From NCBI GenBank assembly GCA_029777935.1, contig JAKORH010000342.1, positions 1-21,693 of the forward strand: a DNA stretch of 21,693 nucleotides, given 5' to 3'. This DNA comes from Pseudomonadota bacterium (GTDB lineage: Bacteria > Pseudomonadota > Gammaproteobacteria > Burkholderiales > Burkholderiaceae). Below the pieces are notes generated by a model, which saw only the letters and a list, made by a program, of their open reading frames with translations, did not search any database and was not told where the DNA came from. Below, piece by piece: positions 6,382-14,655 of the stretch. A program made the position numbers and the translations under genes. The stretch's first letter is position 1. Every line of letters starts with the position of its first letter.

Positions 6382-8547
6382 TCATCGACCCGCGAGCTGG
6401 TTCGAGACCACCCGCGGCGTGATGAAGATCAGCAGTTCGGTCCGATTGTTCGTGCGAACGCGGTTCTTGAACAGCCAGCCCAGACCCGGGATGTCGCCCA
6501 GCAACGGCACCTTGGTGGTGGTCGTGGACTCGTTCTGCTCGTAGATCCCCCCAAGCACGACCGTCCCGCCGTTCTCGACCAGCACCTGCGTCTCCACGTT
6601 CTTGGTGTCGATCGTCGGACCCGATTGCGTGTCCACGCCCTTGCTGTCCTTGTTGACCTTCACGTTGAGGAATATCGCCCCCTCGGGCGTGATCTGCGGC
6701 GTGACTTCGAGCTTGAGCGTTGCCTTGCGGAATGCCACGCTGGTGGCGCCGCTGGATGTCGCCTGCTGGTACGGGATTTCCGTGCCCTGCTCGATCGTCG
6801 CCTTGACCTTGTCTGCCGTGATCACGCGCGGGCTCGACACGATCTTGCCCAGGCCCTCGGACTCGAGCGCGCTGATCTCGAGGTTGATGAAACGCGTCAG
6901 GTCGGAGTTGAACAGTGTCAGTTGAGCGCCCGCCGGGGACAGGCCATTCAAGCCCAGTGCGGGGAGATTCACGAAGTTCGCGTTGACCGACGTGTTCGGC
7001 GTCGTGACGCCGCCGGTACCTCCGCTGCCGATCGACACCAGTCCGCCCGGCCCGTTCACCGACGTGCCCCCGCCGATGCCGGCGACGTTGCCGAACACGT
7101 TGGTGCCGCCGATCTCGCGCGGATAGCCGGTACTGCCGCCCAGACGCACGCCGAGGTTGCGGCTGAACGTATCGGACGCCTCGACGATGCGCGCCTCGAT
7201 CAGCACCTGCGGCACCGCGATGTCGACGCGCTGGATCAGGCGGCGGATCTCCTCGAGACGGCCCGCGGTGTCCTGCACGAAAAGCTGGTTCGTACGCGCA
7301 TCGACCACCGCGCTGCCGCGCTTCGACAACAGCCGCTGCTGGCCCTCCATCAGCAGGCGCCGCACGTCATCGGCTTTCTGGTAGTTGATGACGAAAGTTT
7401 CGGTGCGCACCGGTTCCAGGTCGGCAATCTGCGTGCGCGCTTCGAGCTCGAGCTTCTCCTTCGTCGCCAGTTCCTCGCGCGGCGCCACGACCAGCACGTT
7501 GCCGTTCTTGCGCATGTCGAGGCCCTTGCTCTGCAGGATGATGTCGAGCGCCTGATCCCACGGCACGTCCTTGAGCCGCAGCGTGATCGAACCCTGCACC
7601 GAGTCGCTGGTGATGATGTTCAGATCGGTGAAGTCCGCGATCACCTGCAGCAGCGAACGCACGTCGACGTTCTGGAAGTTCAGCGACAGGCGCTCGCCCT
7701 GGTAGCCGGGCCGCGAGCCCTGGAACAGCCGCGTCGGATCCTCCTTGATCGGCTTGACTTCGACGACAAAGCGCGTATCGCTCTGATAGGCGTTCTGCTC
7801 CCACAGGCCGCGCGGCTCGATCACCATCCGCACGTTGTTGCCCTGCTGGACCGTGTTGACCATGGCGACCGGCGTGCCGAAATCCGTCACGTCGAGCCGC
7901 CGCCGCAGGTTTTCCGGCGCGCTCGTGCCGAGGAAATCGACGATGATCTCGTGACCTTGCTGGCGGATATCGACGCTGGTCGTCGGATCGCTCAGGTCGA
8001 CCACGACACGGCCTTCGCCGTCGGCACCGCGACGGAAATCGATCGCCTTCAGCGTGCGCGGACCGGCGGTCGCGACCGGCGCTGCCGCTGCTGCGGCCGC
8101 GGTCGCCGGAGCCGGCGCGCGGAACGTCGTCGTGTCAGCGACCGCTCCGAGCGCAACCTGCACCGTGTTGCCCGATATGGTGATCGAGTGCGCGAGCGAC
8201 CGCTTCAGGTTCAGCACGATGCGCGTACGGTCTTGCGCCTGCACCACGTTGACGCTGCGCAGGTCGCCCTGGTTCAGGTCGAGGGCGTTGCGGCCGAGGT
8301 TGTTCGTCGTCTGCGGCAAGTCGATCGCGATGCGCGCCGGATTGGCGATCGAAAAGCTCGGCGGTATGCCCGCTATCGGCGACTTCAGCTGAATCGTCAG
8401 CACGACGCCCGCGCCGGTCTGCGTGGCATCGACACGCTCGACGCTGTTGGATTCCGCCTGCGCCGCAGCGGATGGCGGCAACAGCGCCAGGGCCGCAGCG
8501 GCCGTCACCAGCACAGCGTTCCACATCGAACCCCAAAGCCTGCTCAT
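6382..8547 (-). CDS. pilQ: Type IV pilus secretin PilQ
   Basis: A 721-residue outer-membrane secretin through which the pilus passes. Seen in order: a signal peptide (1 to about 31, ending SAAAQA); two AMIN-type peptidoglycan-binding domains (about 36-134 and 165-266) joined by an Ala-rich linker; a secretin/TonB short N-terminal domain (about 285-358); an N1-like domain (about 380-445, TFVINYQKADDVRRLL); a Gly/Asn/Thr-rich stretch (about 470-545); and the secretin beta-domain with signature VPLLGDIPGLGWLFKNR (680-696), ending ITPRVVSNQLAGR. The ATG overlaps the pilP stop as ATGA (8547-8544) and has GGGAG about 7 bases upstream, so I reject the upstream extension of this frame, which runs through pilP. 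Confidence 0.97.
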   Translation of the reverse strand: MSRLWGSMWNAVLVTAAAALALLPPSAAAQAESNSVERVDATQTGAGVVLTIQLKSPIAGIPPSFSIANPARIAIDLPQTTNNLGRNALDLNQGDLRSVNVVQAQDRTRIVLNLKRSLAHSITISGNTVQVALGAVADTTTFRAPAPATAAAAAAAPVATAGPRTLKAIDFRRGADGEGRVVVDLSDPTTSVDIRQQGHEIIVDFLGTSAPENLRRRLDVTDFGTPVAMVNTVQQGNNVRMVIEPRGLWEQNAYQSDTRFVVEVKPIKEDPTRLFQGSRPGYQGERLSLNFQNVDVRSLLQVIADFTDLNIITSDSVQGSITLRLKDVPWDQALDIILQSKGLDMRKNGNVLVVAPREELATKEKLELEARTQIADLEPVRTETFVINYQKADDVRRLLMEGQQRLLSKRGSAVVDARTNQLFVQDTAGRLEEIRRLIQRVDIAVPQVLIEARIVEASDTFSRNLGVRLGGSTGYPREIGGTNVFGNVAGIGGGTSVNGPGGLVSIGSGGTGGVTTPNTSVNANFVNLPALGLNGLSPAGAQLTLFNSDLTRFINLEISALESEGLGKIVSSPRVITADKVKATIEQGTEIPYQQATSSGATSVAFRKATLKLEVTPQITPEGAIFLNVKVNKDSKGVDTQSGPTIDTKNVETQVLVENGGTVVLGGIYEQNESTTTTKVPLLGDIPGLGWLFKNRVRTNNRTELLIFITPRVVSNQLAGR

Positions 8548-9101
8548 CGTCTGCTCCCTTGCTGGCGCGCTGCGCTTTCCTGCAACTCCAACTTGGCGGG
8601 TCGCTCGACCCACTCCCCCGCGGCGTCTTGCACGATTTCCTTCAGTTGCACTTCCGTTTCCGTGATGCGTGTCACCAGTCCGAAGTTCTGGCCGACGTAG
8701 TTTCCGACCCGCACCAGGTGCGTCGCGCCGCCTGTTTCCAGCAGCGCGACGTTCGTGCCGCCCTGCTTCATCATGCCCACCATGCGGATCTGGTCGAGCG
8801 GGAAACCCTCCAGCGTCTCGCGGCGGCGATCGAGGTCGGGCCGAACCGAACTTCCGGTCGAACGCGCCTGCTGCTGACGCGTCACCGCCATCACGACCTT
8901 CTGCGAGTCGAACGGATCGACCAGCCCGCGGCTGTCGTATGTGTACGGCGTGAACTCCTTCGGCGGCGGCACCGGCTCGGTGGTCGGCTTCATGTTCTGC
9001 CGCACTTCTGCCATCCATTGGCGGATTTCCGTCTCGCCGGCGGCGCTGCACGCCGCGAGCAGCGCGGGAACCACCAGCCATCCAAGCAGACGCAGTCTCA
9101 T
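8544..9101 (-). CDS. pilP: Type IV pilus assembly lipoprotein PilP
   Basis: A 185-residue inner-membrane lipoprotein that links the PilN-PilO pair to the secretin PilQ. Seen: a short signal peptide with lipobox LLAAC (Cys18); a proline-rich extended region (about 40-52) that in this family contacts PilN/PilO; and a C-terminal beta-sandwich (about 95-165) with the typical sequences DQIRMVGMMKQGG and LVRVGNYVGQNFGLV. The segment YDSRGLVDPF is a family hallmark. The start has AGGA about 7 bases upstream and lies 8 bases after the pilO stop. The stop overlaps the pilQ ATG. Confidence 0.96.
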   Translation of the reverse strand: MRLRLLGWLVVPALLAACSAAGETEIRQWMAEVRQNMKPTTEPVPPPKEFTPYTYDSRGLVDPFDSQKVVMAVTRQQQARSTGSSVRPDLDRRRETLEGFPLDQIRMVGMMKQGGTNVALLETGGATHLVRVGNYVGQNFGLVTRITETEVQLKEIVQDAAGEWVERPAKLELQESAARQQGSRR

Positions 9102-9109
9102 CGTCCGTC

Positions 9110-9754
9110 CTATTTCTTCGCCTGCGCCTGCCGCGCCTTGCGCTGCGCCGCCAGTTCCTCTTCATCGAGGTAGCGGTAGGTCTTCGCGGTGGCGTCCATC
9201 GACAGCGCGCCGTCGCGCAGCGTCTGCAGCGTGAGGTTGTTCAGCGTGACGATGCGCGGCAGATTGGCGATGTCGCTGACGAACGCCCCGAGATCGTGAT
9301 AGCGGCCCGACAGGCGCACCGCGATCGGCAGTTCCGCGTAGTAGTCACGCACGTTGGTGCTGCCGGGACGGAACAGCTCGAACTGCAGACCGCGGCCGAT
9401 GCCGGCCTGGTTGATGTCCGACAGCAGCGCGTCCATCTCGGCCTTGCTCGGCAGCTGTTTCTCCAGCGTCAGCACGTACTGGCTGACCTGCTCCTTCTGC
9501 TTGCGCAGTTCCTCGAGATTGATCGCCTGCTGAAGCTTCTGCCGATACTGGCCCTTCAGCGACTCTTCCTCGGCATGCAGGCGGTCGAGCTCCTCGCTCT
9601 GCTTGCTCCACAGCAGCAACCAGCCGAGGATCGCGCACACAATGATGACGAACAGCCACACTGCCACGCGCGGCAGAATCGGCCATATCCCGACGCTGTC
9701 GAGTGTCAGGCCCTTGAACTGCTCGCCCAGCTCGCGGAAGTTGATCGATGCCAT
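9110..9754 (-). CDS. pilO: Type IV pilus inner-membrane protein PilO
   Basis: A 214-residue bitopic inner-membrane protein that pairs with PilN in the alignment complex between the PilM ring and PilP-PilQ. Seen: a short cytoplasmic N-terminus, one membrane helix (about 29-49, VAVWLFVIIVCAILGWLLLW), a long charged coiled coil (about 50-100), and a periplasmic ferredoxin-like core (about 105-195) with the typical GLQFELFRPG and YAELPIAVRLSGRYHDLGAF. The C-terminus is a Lys/Arg/Ala tail. The start has GGGGA about 6 bases upstream and lies 18 bases after pilN. Confidence 0.96.
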   Translation of the reverse strand: MASINFRELGEQFKGLTLDSVGIWPILPRVAVWLFVIIVCAILGWLLLWSKQSEELDRLHAEEESLKGQYRQKLQQAINLEELRKQKEQVSQYVLTLEKQLPSKAEMDALLSDINQAGIGRGLQFELFRPGSTNVRDYYAELPIAVRLSGRYHDLGAFVSDIANLPRIVTLNNLTLQTLRDGALSMDATAKTYRYLDEEELAAQRKARQAQAKK

Positions 9755-9772
9755 GTCTGGTCCCCGCGCGCG

Positions 9773-10405
9773 CTACTTCTTCGCCGCAACGGCCGGCGGC
9801 GCCACCGCGGCCTGCTGCTGGGCCTGGGTAAGCTGCGCCCGCTCCGGCGTGGGCTTCAGATAGAAATTCAGCGAAAAGTCGAACAGCCGCCGCGACACGT
9901 TCGCCGGCTGGTTGCCGGCGATGCGGATCTCGATCAGCTCTGGCCGTTCCAGGAACTTCGAGTTCGACTGCAGGTTGCGCAGGAACTCCGATACCCGCTC
10001 ATTGGATGCGGCCTGACCGCTGATGTTGACCTTCTTGTCCTCCTGTTTGAGCGCGCGCAGGTAGATGCCTTCCGGAACCTGCTTGGTCAGCTCATCGAGC
10101 AGATACACCGGCTGGTTGCGGTCGGCCTGCAGGTCTTCGACCGCGCGCTGGCGCGCGCGCAGCGCGTCGATTTCCTGGCGCAGCGTCGCGATTTCGCGGA
10201 TCTGCAGATCGAGCTTTCTGTTTTCTGCCGCGATGAAGTTGTTGCGCTCCTGCTGGCTGCCGATCAGCCCCTGGTACACGGACCAGACTACGAACACCAG
10301 CGCAGCGCCCGCCACCAGGCTCATCAGCGTCAGGAAATAGAACGCCTTCTTCTGCCGGTCGCGCCGCGCCTCGCGGTGCGGCAACAGATTGATGCGGATC
10401 TTCAT
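9773..10405 (-). CDS. pilN: Type IV pilus inner-membrane protein PilN
   Basis: A 210-residue bitopic protein. The N-terminus MKIRINLLPHREARR contains the INLLP motif that docks into the groove of PilM. Then come one membrane helix (about 22-44), a coiled coil (about 50-95) and a periplasmic ferredoxin-like domain (about 100-185), with an Ala/Gln-rich tail. I chose the ATG at 10405 because it overlaps the pilM stop as ATGA, has GGAG about 9 bases upstream, and places INLLP at the family position. An upstream ATG in the same frame at 10435 would add ten residues that do not fit the family. Confidence 0.96.
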   Translation of the reverse strand: MKIRINLLPHREARRDRQKKAFYFLTLMSLVAGAALVFVVWSVYQGLIGSQQERNNFIAAENRKLDLQIREIATLRQEIDALRARQRAVEDLQADRNQPVYLLDELTKQVPEGIYLRALKQEDKKVNISGQAASNERVSEFLRNLQSNSKFLERPELIEIRIAGNQPANVSRRLFDFSLNFYLKPTPERAQLTQAQQQAAVAPPAVAAKK

Positions 10406-11481
10406 TCGTCGAATCTCCGCATCGCCAGACCGCATGGTGTCAGCAACGCCGGCGCGTCGAGCCGCAACTGTTTCTCGCGGATGTTGGGCGAGATTTCCAT
10501 GCCCTTGAAGGGCGAGATCACCGAGGTCGGAACCTGCGCGCGCTCCATCAGCGCGTCTGCCAGCCCGGCCAGCACCGCCGAGCCGCCCGCCAGCATGATC
10601 TGGTCGATGCGCGTGTACGGCGTCGACGTGAAAAAAAACTGCAGCGCCCGCGTGATCTCGGTGACGGCCGAGTCGACGAAGGGTTTGAGCACGTCGGTCT
10701 CGAAGTTCGCCGGCAGATCGCCGCTGCGCTTCTTCTGCTCGGCTTCGTCGGCCGGAATGCCGTAGGTGCGTGCGATGTCGCCGGTAAGCTGCTGGCCGCC
10801 GAAGGGCTGCTCGCGCTCGTAGATCGCCTCACCGTCGTGCATCACCGTGATGCTGGTGGCGTTGGCGCCCATATAGAAGACGGCGATCACCAGTCCTTCG
10901 CCGCCGTTGGGCAACTGGCCGATCAACCTCTGCAGCGCCGACCGCATCGCGTACGACTCGACATCCACAACCACGGGCTTCAGGCCGGCGGCCTGCGCGA
11001 CCGCCATGCGGTCTTCGACCTTCTCCTTGCGCGACGCCGCGATCAGCACCTCGACATCGTCCGGCGCGTTGGGAATCGGCCCCAGCACCTGGAAGTCGAG
11101 GCTGACCTCATCGAGCGCGAACGGGATGTACTGGTTCGCCTCGCTCTCAACCTGCATTTCGAGTTCCTGCTCGCGCAGGTTGGCCGGCAACGCGATTCGC
11201 TTGGTGATGACCGCCGAAGCCGGCAGTGCCATCGCGGCACTCTTAAAGCGCGTGCCCGAGCGGCGCCAGGCACGCTTGACGGCCTCGGCAACGACGTCGA
11301 TCTTGTCGATGTTGCCGTCGACCACGGCGCCGCGCGGCAGCGGCTCGATCGCGTAGCGTTCCAGCCGCAGCGTACCCGGGCTCGCCGCGGACAGCTCCAC
11401 GATCTTGACGCTCGACGATCCGATGTCCAGACCGATCAGAGGCGGCGTCTTGGATGACAAGAATGGCAACTCGAAGGCCAA
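10402..11481 (-). CDS. pilM: Type IV pilus actin-like protein PilM, TTG start
   Basis: An FtsA/actin-like cytoplasmic ATPase-fold protein that forms the inner ring of the pilus machine and binds PilN. From a TTG at 11481 it has 359 residues, the usual length, beginning (M)AFELPFLSSKTPPLIGLDIG, as related PilM proteins do. Seen: the phosphate-1 loop GLDIGSSSVK (17-26, Asp19), a phosphate-2-like YMGANATSITVMHDG, and the adenosine motif MLAGGSAVLAGL. GGGAG sits 7 bases before the TTG, which supports it over an in-frame ATG at 11577 that would add 32 unrelated residues. It is the first gene of the operon; a promoter-like site lies at 11630-11659. Rare-start initiation may limit PilM supply. Confidence 0.93.
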   Translation of the reverse strand: MAFELPFLSSKTPPLIGLDIGSSSVKIVELSAASPGTLRLERYAIEPLPRGAVVDGNIDKIDVVAEAVKRAWRRSGTRFKSAAMALPASAVITKRIALPANLREQELEMQVESEANQYIPFALDEVSLDFQVLGPIPNAPDDVEVLIAASRKEKVEDRMAVAQAAGLKPVVVDVESYAMRSALQRLIGQLPNGGEGLVIAVFYMGANATSITVMHDGEAIYEREQPFGGQQLTGDIARTYGIPADEAEQKKRSGDLPANFETDVLKPFVDSAVTEITRALQFFFTSTPYTRIDQIMLAGGSAVLAGLADALMERAQVPTSVISPFKGMEISPNIREKQLRLDAPALLTPCGLAMRRFDE

Positions 11482-11629
11482 GGCGGCACTCCCAAAAACG
11501 CACTGCTCCTCGATCGATGCTCCGTTCGACCGGAGCAAGAAGGCGGCGGCTGAGACAGCGACTCGCGACGCGATCACGCGATACGCGTCGTCCGACGATT
11601 TTCCTTATCTTTCGAGCGTTTACGGCTTG

Positions 11630-11659
11630 TTTATCGGATGCTACTTCAAATGCTATCAA
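11630..11659 (-). promoter_or_regulatory. Candidate sigma-70 promoter of pilMNOPQ
   Basis: On the minus strand TTGATA (11659-11654, five of six consensus bases) is followed after 18 bases by GATAAA (11635-11630, four of six). Transcription would begin near 11623 and give an untranslated leader of about 140 bases before the pilM TTG. Read from the sequence only; the spacing is one base longer than ideal. Confidence 0.45.
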
Positions 11660-11750
11660 CGAAACGAAAAAACCGACAAGCCCGACGAATGGACGATTGG
11701 CCGCACTGCCGCCAAGACGCTCGCACGAACTGATGAACTTTGTGGGCGAT

Positions 11751-11766
11751 GCCGATTCCAATCGGC
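11751..11766. promoter_or_regulatory. Perfect 7-bp dyad upstream of the mrcA -10 box
   Basis: GCCGATT and AATCGGC flank a central CC. The dyad lies 25-41 bases before the TATAAT box, across the place of a missing -35 element, where an activator or repressor could bind. I cannot name a regulator, and a short dyad may be chance. Confidence 0.3.
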
Positions 11767-11791
11767 CCGACCGGGCACAGGCTGCGCTCCC

Positions 11792-11797
11792 TATAAT
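11792..11797 (+). promoter_or_regulatory. Consensus -10 box of the mrcA promoter
   Basis: A perfect TATAAT in GC-rich DNA, 89 bases before the mrcA start codon; transcription would begin near 11804. At 16-18 bases upstream there is no recognisable -35 hexamer, so the promoter may depend on an activator or be weak. Confidence 0.5.
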
Positions 11798-11885
11798 TTG
11801 CGGCATCTCCTCCCGTCTCGGATTGTGACTGTCCGCACGCGATCGCGCCAAGTGGTCGCCGGCCGCGGGTAGTTCGAAGTACCCA

Positions 11886-14264
11886 GTGCCCTCTGAAACT
11901 CAGCGCGCAGTCTCGCGTACGCAACAGTTCGGCGCCGTGTTCCGATCGCCATGGCTGCGGCTGGGTGCCGCCGTCGCCGGCGTAGCCGCCGCCGGCGCAC
12001 TTGCTTTCTTTCTGTTGCTGTCGTTCGTCTTCGCTCTGGCCTACTCGAATCTGCCGGACATCGAGGGGCTGACCGACTATCGCCCCAAGATTCCGCTGCG
12101 GGTCTGGACGGCCGACGGCGTGCTGATCGGAGAGTTCGGCGAAGAACGGCGCGACTTCGTCCCGATCGCGGAGGTTCCGACACGCGTCAAACAGGCGATC
12201 CTCGCGGCCGAGGACGACAGCTTCTACCGGCACAGCGGCGTCGACTTCCTCGGGCTGGTGCGCGCTGCGCTCGCGAACTTCGCCTCCGGCCGCCGCGGCC
12301 AGGGCGGCAGCACGATCACGATGCAGGTGGCGCGCAACTTCTACCTGAGCTCCGAGCGCAGCTACCTGCGCAAGGTCTACGAGATCGCGCTGTCGTACAA
12401 GATCGAATCGCAGCTCACCAAGGACAAGATTTTCGAGGTGTACATCAACCAGATCTTCCTCGGGCAGCGTGCGTACGGTTTCGCAGCCGCGGCGCAGGTC
12501 TATTTCGGCAAGAAGATCGCCGATCTGACCGTCGGCGAAGCCGCGATGCTTGCCGGATTGCCGGCGGCGCCGAGCGCGTACAACCCGTGGGCCAACCCTC
12601 GGCGGGCCAAGGCGCGCCAGCAGTACGTGCTGTCACGGATGCTGGCGCTCGGGTTCATCGACAAGAAGACTTACGAAACCGCGCTCGCGCAGCCGTTCCC
12701 GCAGCGGGTTGCGAGCGCAATGTACACACCGCAGCCGACGCGGTCGCGCGTTCCTGCGGACTACGCGGCCGAGATGGCGCGCCAGCTGATGTTCGACGTC
12801 TACCACGATGAGACCTACACGCGCGGCCTGAACGTGTACACCACGCTGGTCAGCACCGAGCAGCAGGCCGCGCACAACGCGCTGCGCGCGCAGGTTCTCG
12901 AATACGACCACCGATACGGCTATCGCGGCCCCGAGTCGTTCGTCGAACTCGACGGCGAGCCGCACGAGCGCGAGCAGCAGATCGAGGACGCGCTGCTGGA
13001 GGCGATCGACAGCCCGGATCTCTACCCGGCCGTCGTGACCGATGCCTCGCCGAAGCTGGTCAAGGCGGTCGTGCAGGGCGGCGACCAAGTCGAGATCAAG
13101 GGTGACGGGCTGCGCTTCGCGGCGCGTGCGCTCGATCCCAAGGCACAGCCGGGCAAGCGGATCGTGCCGGGTGCGGTCGTGCGGCTGGCGCGCACGGCCA
13201 AGGGAGGTTGGGAGATCACGCAGTTGCCGCAGGTCGAGGCCGCTTTCGTTTCGGCCAACGCCGACGACGGCGCGATCCGCGCGCTGGTCGGCGGCTTCGA
13301 CTTCAATCTGAACAAGTTCAATCACGTGACGCAGGCGTGGCGGCAGCCCGGCTCCGCCTTCAAGCCATTCATCTACTCCGCAGCGCTCGAGAAGGGATTC
13401 ATGCCGAGCACGCTCGTCAATGACGCGCCGCTCGTGGTCGATCCGAAACTGACCGGCGGCCAACTGTGGGAGCCGAAGAACTACGACGGCAAGTACGAAG
13501 GGCCGATGCGGCTGCGGCAGGGACTGGCGAAATCGAAGAACCTGGTGTCGATTCGGGTGCTGCAGGCAATCGGCCCGCGCTACGCGCAGGAATACATCAC
13601 GCGCTTCGGCTTCGAGGCCGACAAGCATCCGGCGTTCCTGACGATGGGTCTGGGCGCGGGCTCGGTCACGCCCTGGCAACTGCTGATCGGCTATGCGGTT
13701 TTCGCCAACGACGGCTTCCGCATCAACCCGTACCTGATCAGCAAGGTCACCGATTCGAACGGCGCCGTGCTGATGCAGGCACAGCCGGTCAGGGCGGGGG
13801 AAAGCGCACCGCGCGTGGTCGAGGAACGCAACGTGTACGTGATGGATAGCCTGATGCGCGATGTGGCACGTTACGGCACCGCCGCGCGCGCGGCTTCGCT
13901 GAAGCGCGCCGACGTGGCCGGCAAGACCGGCACGACCAACGATTCGCACGATGCCTGGTTCGCGGGCTACGGCGGCGGCGTCGTAGCGGTCAGCTGGTTC
14001 GGCTTCGATCAGCCGCGCCCGCTTGGCGATCGCGAAACCGGCGGCGGGCTCGCGCTGCCGATCTGGATCAACTACATGAGCACTGCGCTGAAGGGCCGGC
14101 CGGAGATCGATCGGCCGATGCCGGACGGCGTGGTCAGCGTCGGCGGCGAAGTCTATTTCTCGGAATTCCAGCCCGGCCAGGGCGTAGCGAGCGTCGGGCT
14201 CGAGGACGCGCTGCCGGGCGAGGACCGGCGCAAGGCCGAGGCCGTGCGCGATCAGATCTTTTGA
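11886..14264 (+). CDS. mrcA: Penicillin-binding protein 1A (bifunctional glycosyltransferase/transpeptidase)
   Basis: A 792-residue class A PBP that polymerises and cross-links peptidoglycan in the periplasm. Seen: a cytoplasmic N-terminus, one membrane helix (about 27-52), a GT51 glycosyltransferase domain with Glu109 in AAEDDSFYRHSGVD and GGSTITMQVARNFYL (140-154), an OB-like insert (about 345-450) typical of PBP1A, and a transpeptidase domain with Ser490-Ala-Phe-Lys493, SKN (550-552) and KTG (680-682, GKTGTTNDSHDAWF). The start is a GTG with only a weak GAAG upstream; the first conserved segment fits it. It is divergent from pilM, as in many proteobacteria where ponA/mrcA flanks the pil/hof genes. 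It ends at 14264 and converges on cyaY across a long palindrome. Some groups use the name ponA. Confidence 0.96.
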   Translation: MPSETQRAVSRTQQFGAVFRSPWLRLGAAVAGVAAAGALAFFLLLSFVFALAYSNLPDIEGLTDYRPKIPLRVWTADGVLIGEFGEERRDFVPIAEVPTRVKQAILAAEDDSFYRHSGVDFLGLVRAALANFASGRRGQGGSTITMQVARNFYLSSERSYLRKVYEIALSYKIESQLTKDKIFEVYINQIFLGQRAYGFAAAAQVYFGKKIADLTVGEAAMLAGLPAAPSAYNPWANPRRAKARQQYVLSRMLALGFIDKKTYETALAQPFPQRVASAMYTPQPTRSRVPADYAAEMARQLMFDVYHDETYTRGLNVYTTLVSTEQQAAHNALRAQVLEYDHRYGYRGPESFVELDGEPHEREQQIEDALLEAIDSPDLYPAVVTDASPKLVKAVVQGGDQVEIKGDGLRFAARALDPKAQPGKRIVPGAVVRLARTAKGGWEITQLPQVEAAFVSANADDGAIRALVGGFDFNLNKFNHVTQAWRQPGSAFKPFIYSAALEKGFMPSTLVNDAPLVVDPKLTGGQLWEPKNYDGKYEGPMRLRQGLAKSKNLVSIRVLQAIGPRYAQEYITRFGFEADKHPAFLTMGLGAGSVTPWQLLIGYAVFANDGFRINPYLISKVTDSNGAVLMQAQPVRAGESAPRVVEERNVYVMDSLMRDVARYGTAARAASLKRADVAGKTGTTNDSHDAWFAGYGGGVVAVSWFGFDQPRPLGDRETGGGLALPIWINYMSTALKGRPEIDRPMPDGVVSVGGEVYFSEFQPGQGVASVGLEDALPGEDRRKAEAVRDQIF

Positions 14265-14268
14265 GCTG

Positions 14269-14318
14269 GAACCTATCTCGGTATCCGCGGCGGCCGTCGC
14301 GGATACCGAGATAGGTTC
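14269..14318. repeat. Perfect 21-bp inverted repeat between mrcA and cyaY
   Basis: Arms 14269-14289 and 14298-14318 are perfectly complementary around an 8-base centre, and pairing can extend four more positions outward (14265-14322) with one G-T wobble. The right end reads TAGAACCTATC on the minus strand, and its TAG is the stop codon of cyaY. Neither side has a T-tract, so it is not a standard terminator, though it could stop or protect both converging transcripts. The same 11 bases occur at the 3' end of hemB (21590-21600). Confidence 0.85.
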
Positions 14319-14641
14319 TAGCGCAGCGCCCGCAGCACGACCGGCTGCCCGCCCTGCGCGGAAACGACGCGTGACAGCGCCGCGAACAGTTCCGTGCCGT
14401 CACGCGTATCGCGCCACTGTTCGCCCGCGCGCGCAAAGTGATGTCCGCCCCCCTTCGCCGCGACCCAGATCTGCTGCATCGGCGTCTGGCTGTTGACGAC
14501 AATGCGGGAGCCGTCGGCGACTTCCAGCGTCAGCACGTTGCCGGCGCGCGCAATCTCGATGTCGGCGCCGCACGCTTCGACCGCGCGCTCGATCGCGTCG
14601 AGCGTGTCCTCCGCCAGGGCCAGGAATTCGCTTTCGGTCAT
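14318..14641 (-). CDS. cyaY: Iron-sulfur cluster assembly protein CyaY (bacterial frataxin)
   Basis: A 107-residue frataxin homologue that binds iron and modulates IscS-dependent iron-sulfur assembly in the cytoplasm. Seen: an acidic first helix (MTESEFLALAEDTLDAIERAVEA, many Glu/Asp as in the iron-binding ridge), then beta strands with DIEIARAGNVLTLEV, the signature SRIVVNSQTPMQQIWVAAKGGGHHF (about 45-69), and a final helix with ELFAALSRVV. The length is normal. Its ATG is separated from the divergent lptM start by 14 bases. A TACAAT box on the minus strand at 14679-14674, inside lptM, could be its -10. The stop codon TAG is part of the long palindrome. Confidence 0.96.
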   Translation of the reverse strand: MTESEFLALAEDTLDAIERAVEACGADIEIARAGNVLTLEVADGSRIVVNSQTPMQQIWVAAKGGGHHFARAGEQWRDTRDGTELFAALSRVVSAQGGQPVVLRALR

Positions 14642-14649
14642 GTTAGATT
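14641..14649 (+). promoter_or_regulatory. Possible extended -10 promoter for lptM-lysA (leaderless?)
   Basis: TGTTAGATT fits an extended -10 (TG, one base, then TAGATT). Transcription seven bases after it would begin at 14656, the A of the lptM ATG, giving a leaderless message. This agrees with the absence of a Shine-Dalgarno before lptM. No -35 is evident, and the first base overlaps the cyaY start codon. Confidence 0.3.
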
Positions 14650-14655
14650 GGTTCG

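Larger units (their letters stand above)
11482..11885. other. Divergent intergenic region between pilM and mrcA
   Basis: About 404 bases with no convincing gene on either strand. The middle (about 11590-11700) is visibly richer in A and T than the flanking genes, with runs such as CGAAAAAAC. It holds a pilM promoter candidate, a 7-bp dyad and a TATAAT box for mrcA, each listed separately. The predicted leaders are about 140 bases for pilM and about 80 for mrcA. I saw no sigma-54 (-24/-12) promoter and no intrinsic terminator. Confidence 0.8.

Noticed and set aside
6625..8700. 691-codon plus-strand frame opposite pilQ
   Set aside because: Arg/His/Asp-rich antisense shadow of pilQ with no recognisable domain, typical of high-GC coding DNA.
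6382..9165. 927-codon frame as a longer PilQ
   Set aside because: The first 206 codons are a shadow of pilP; the signal peptide and ribosome site place the start at 8547.
14269..14318. The long palindrome as a normal bidirectional intrinsic terminator
   Set aside because: Neither side has a T-tract, and the arms are much longer than terminators need; kept as a repeat.
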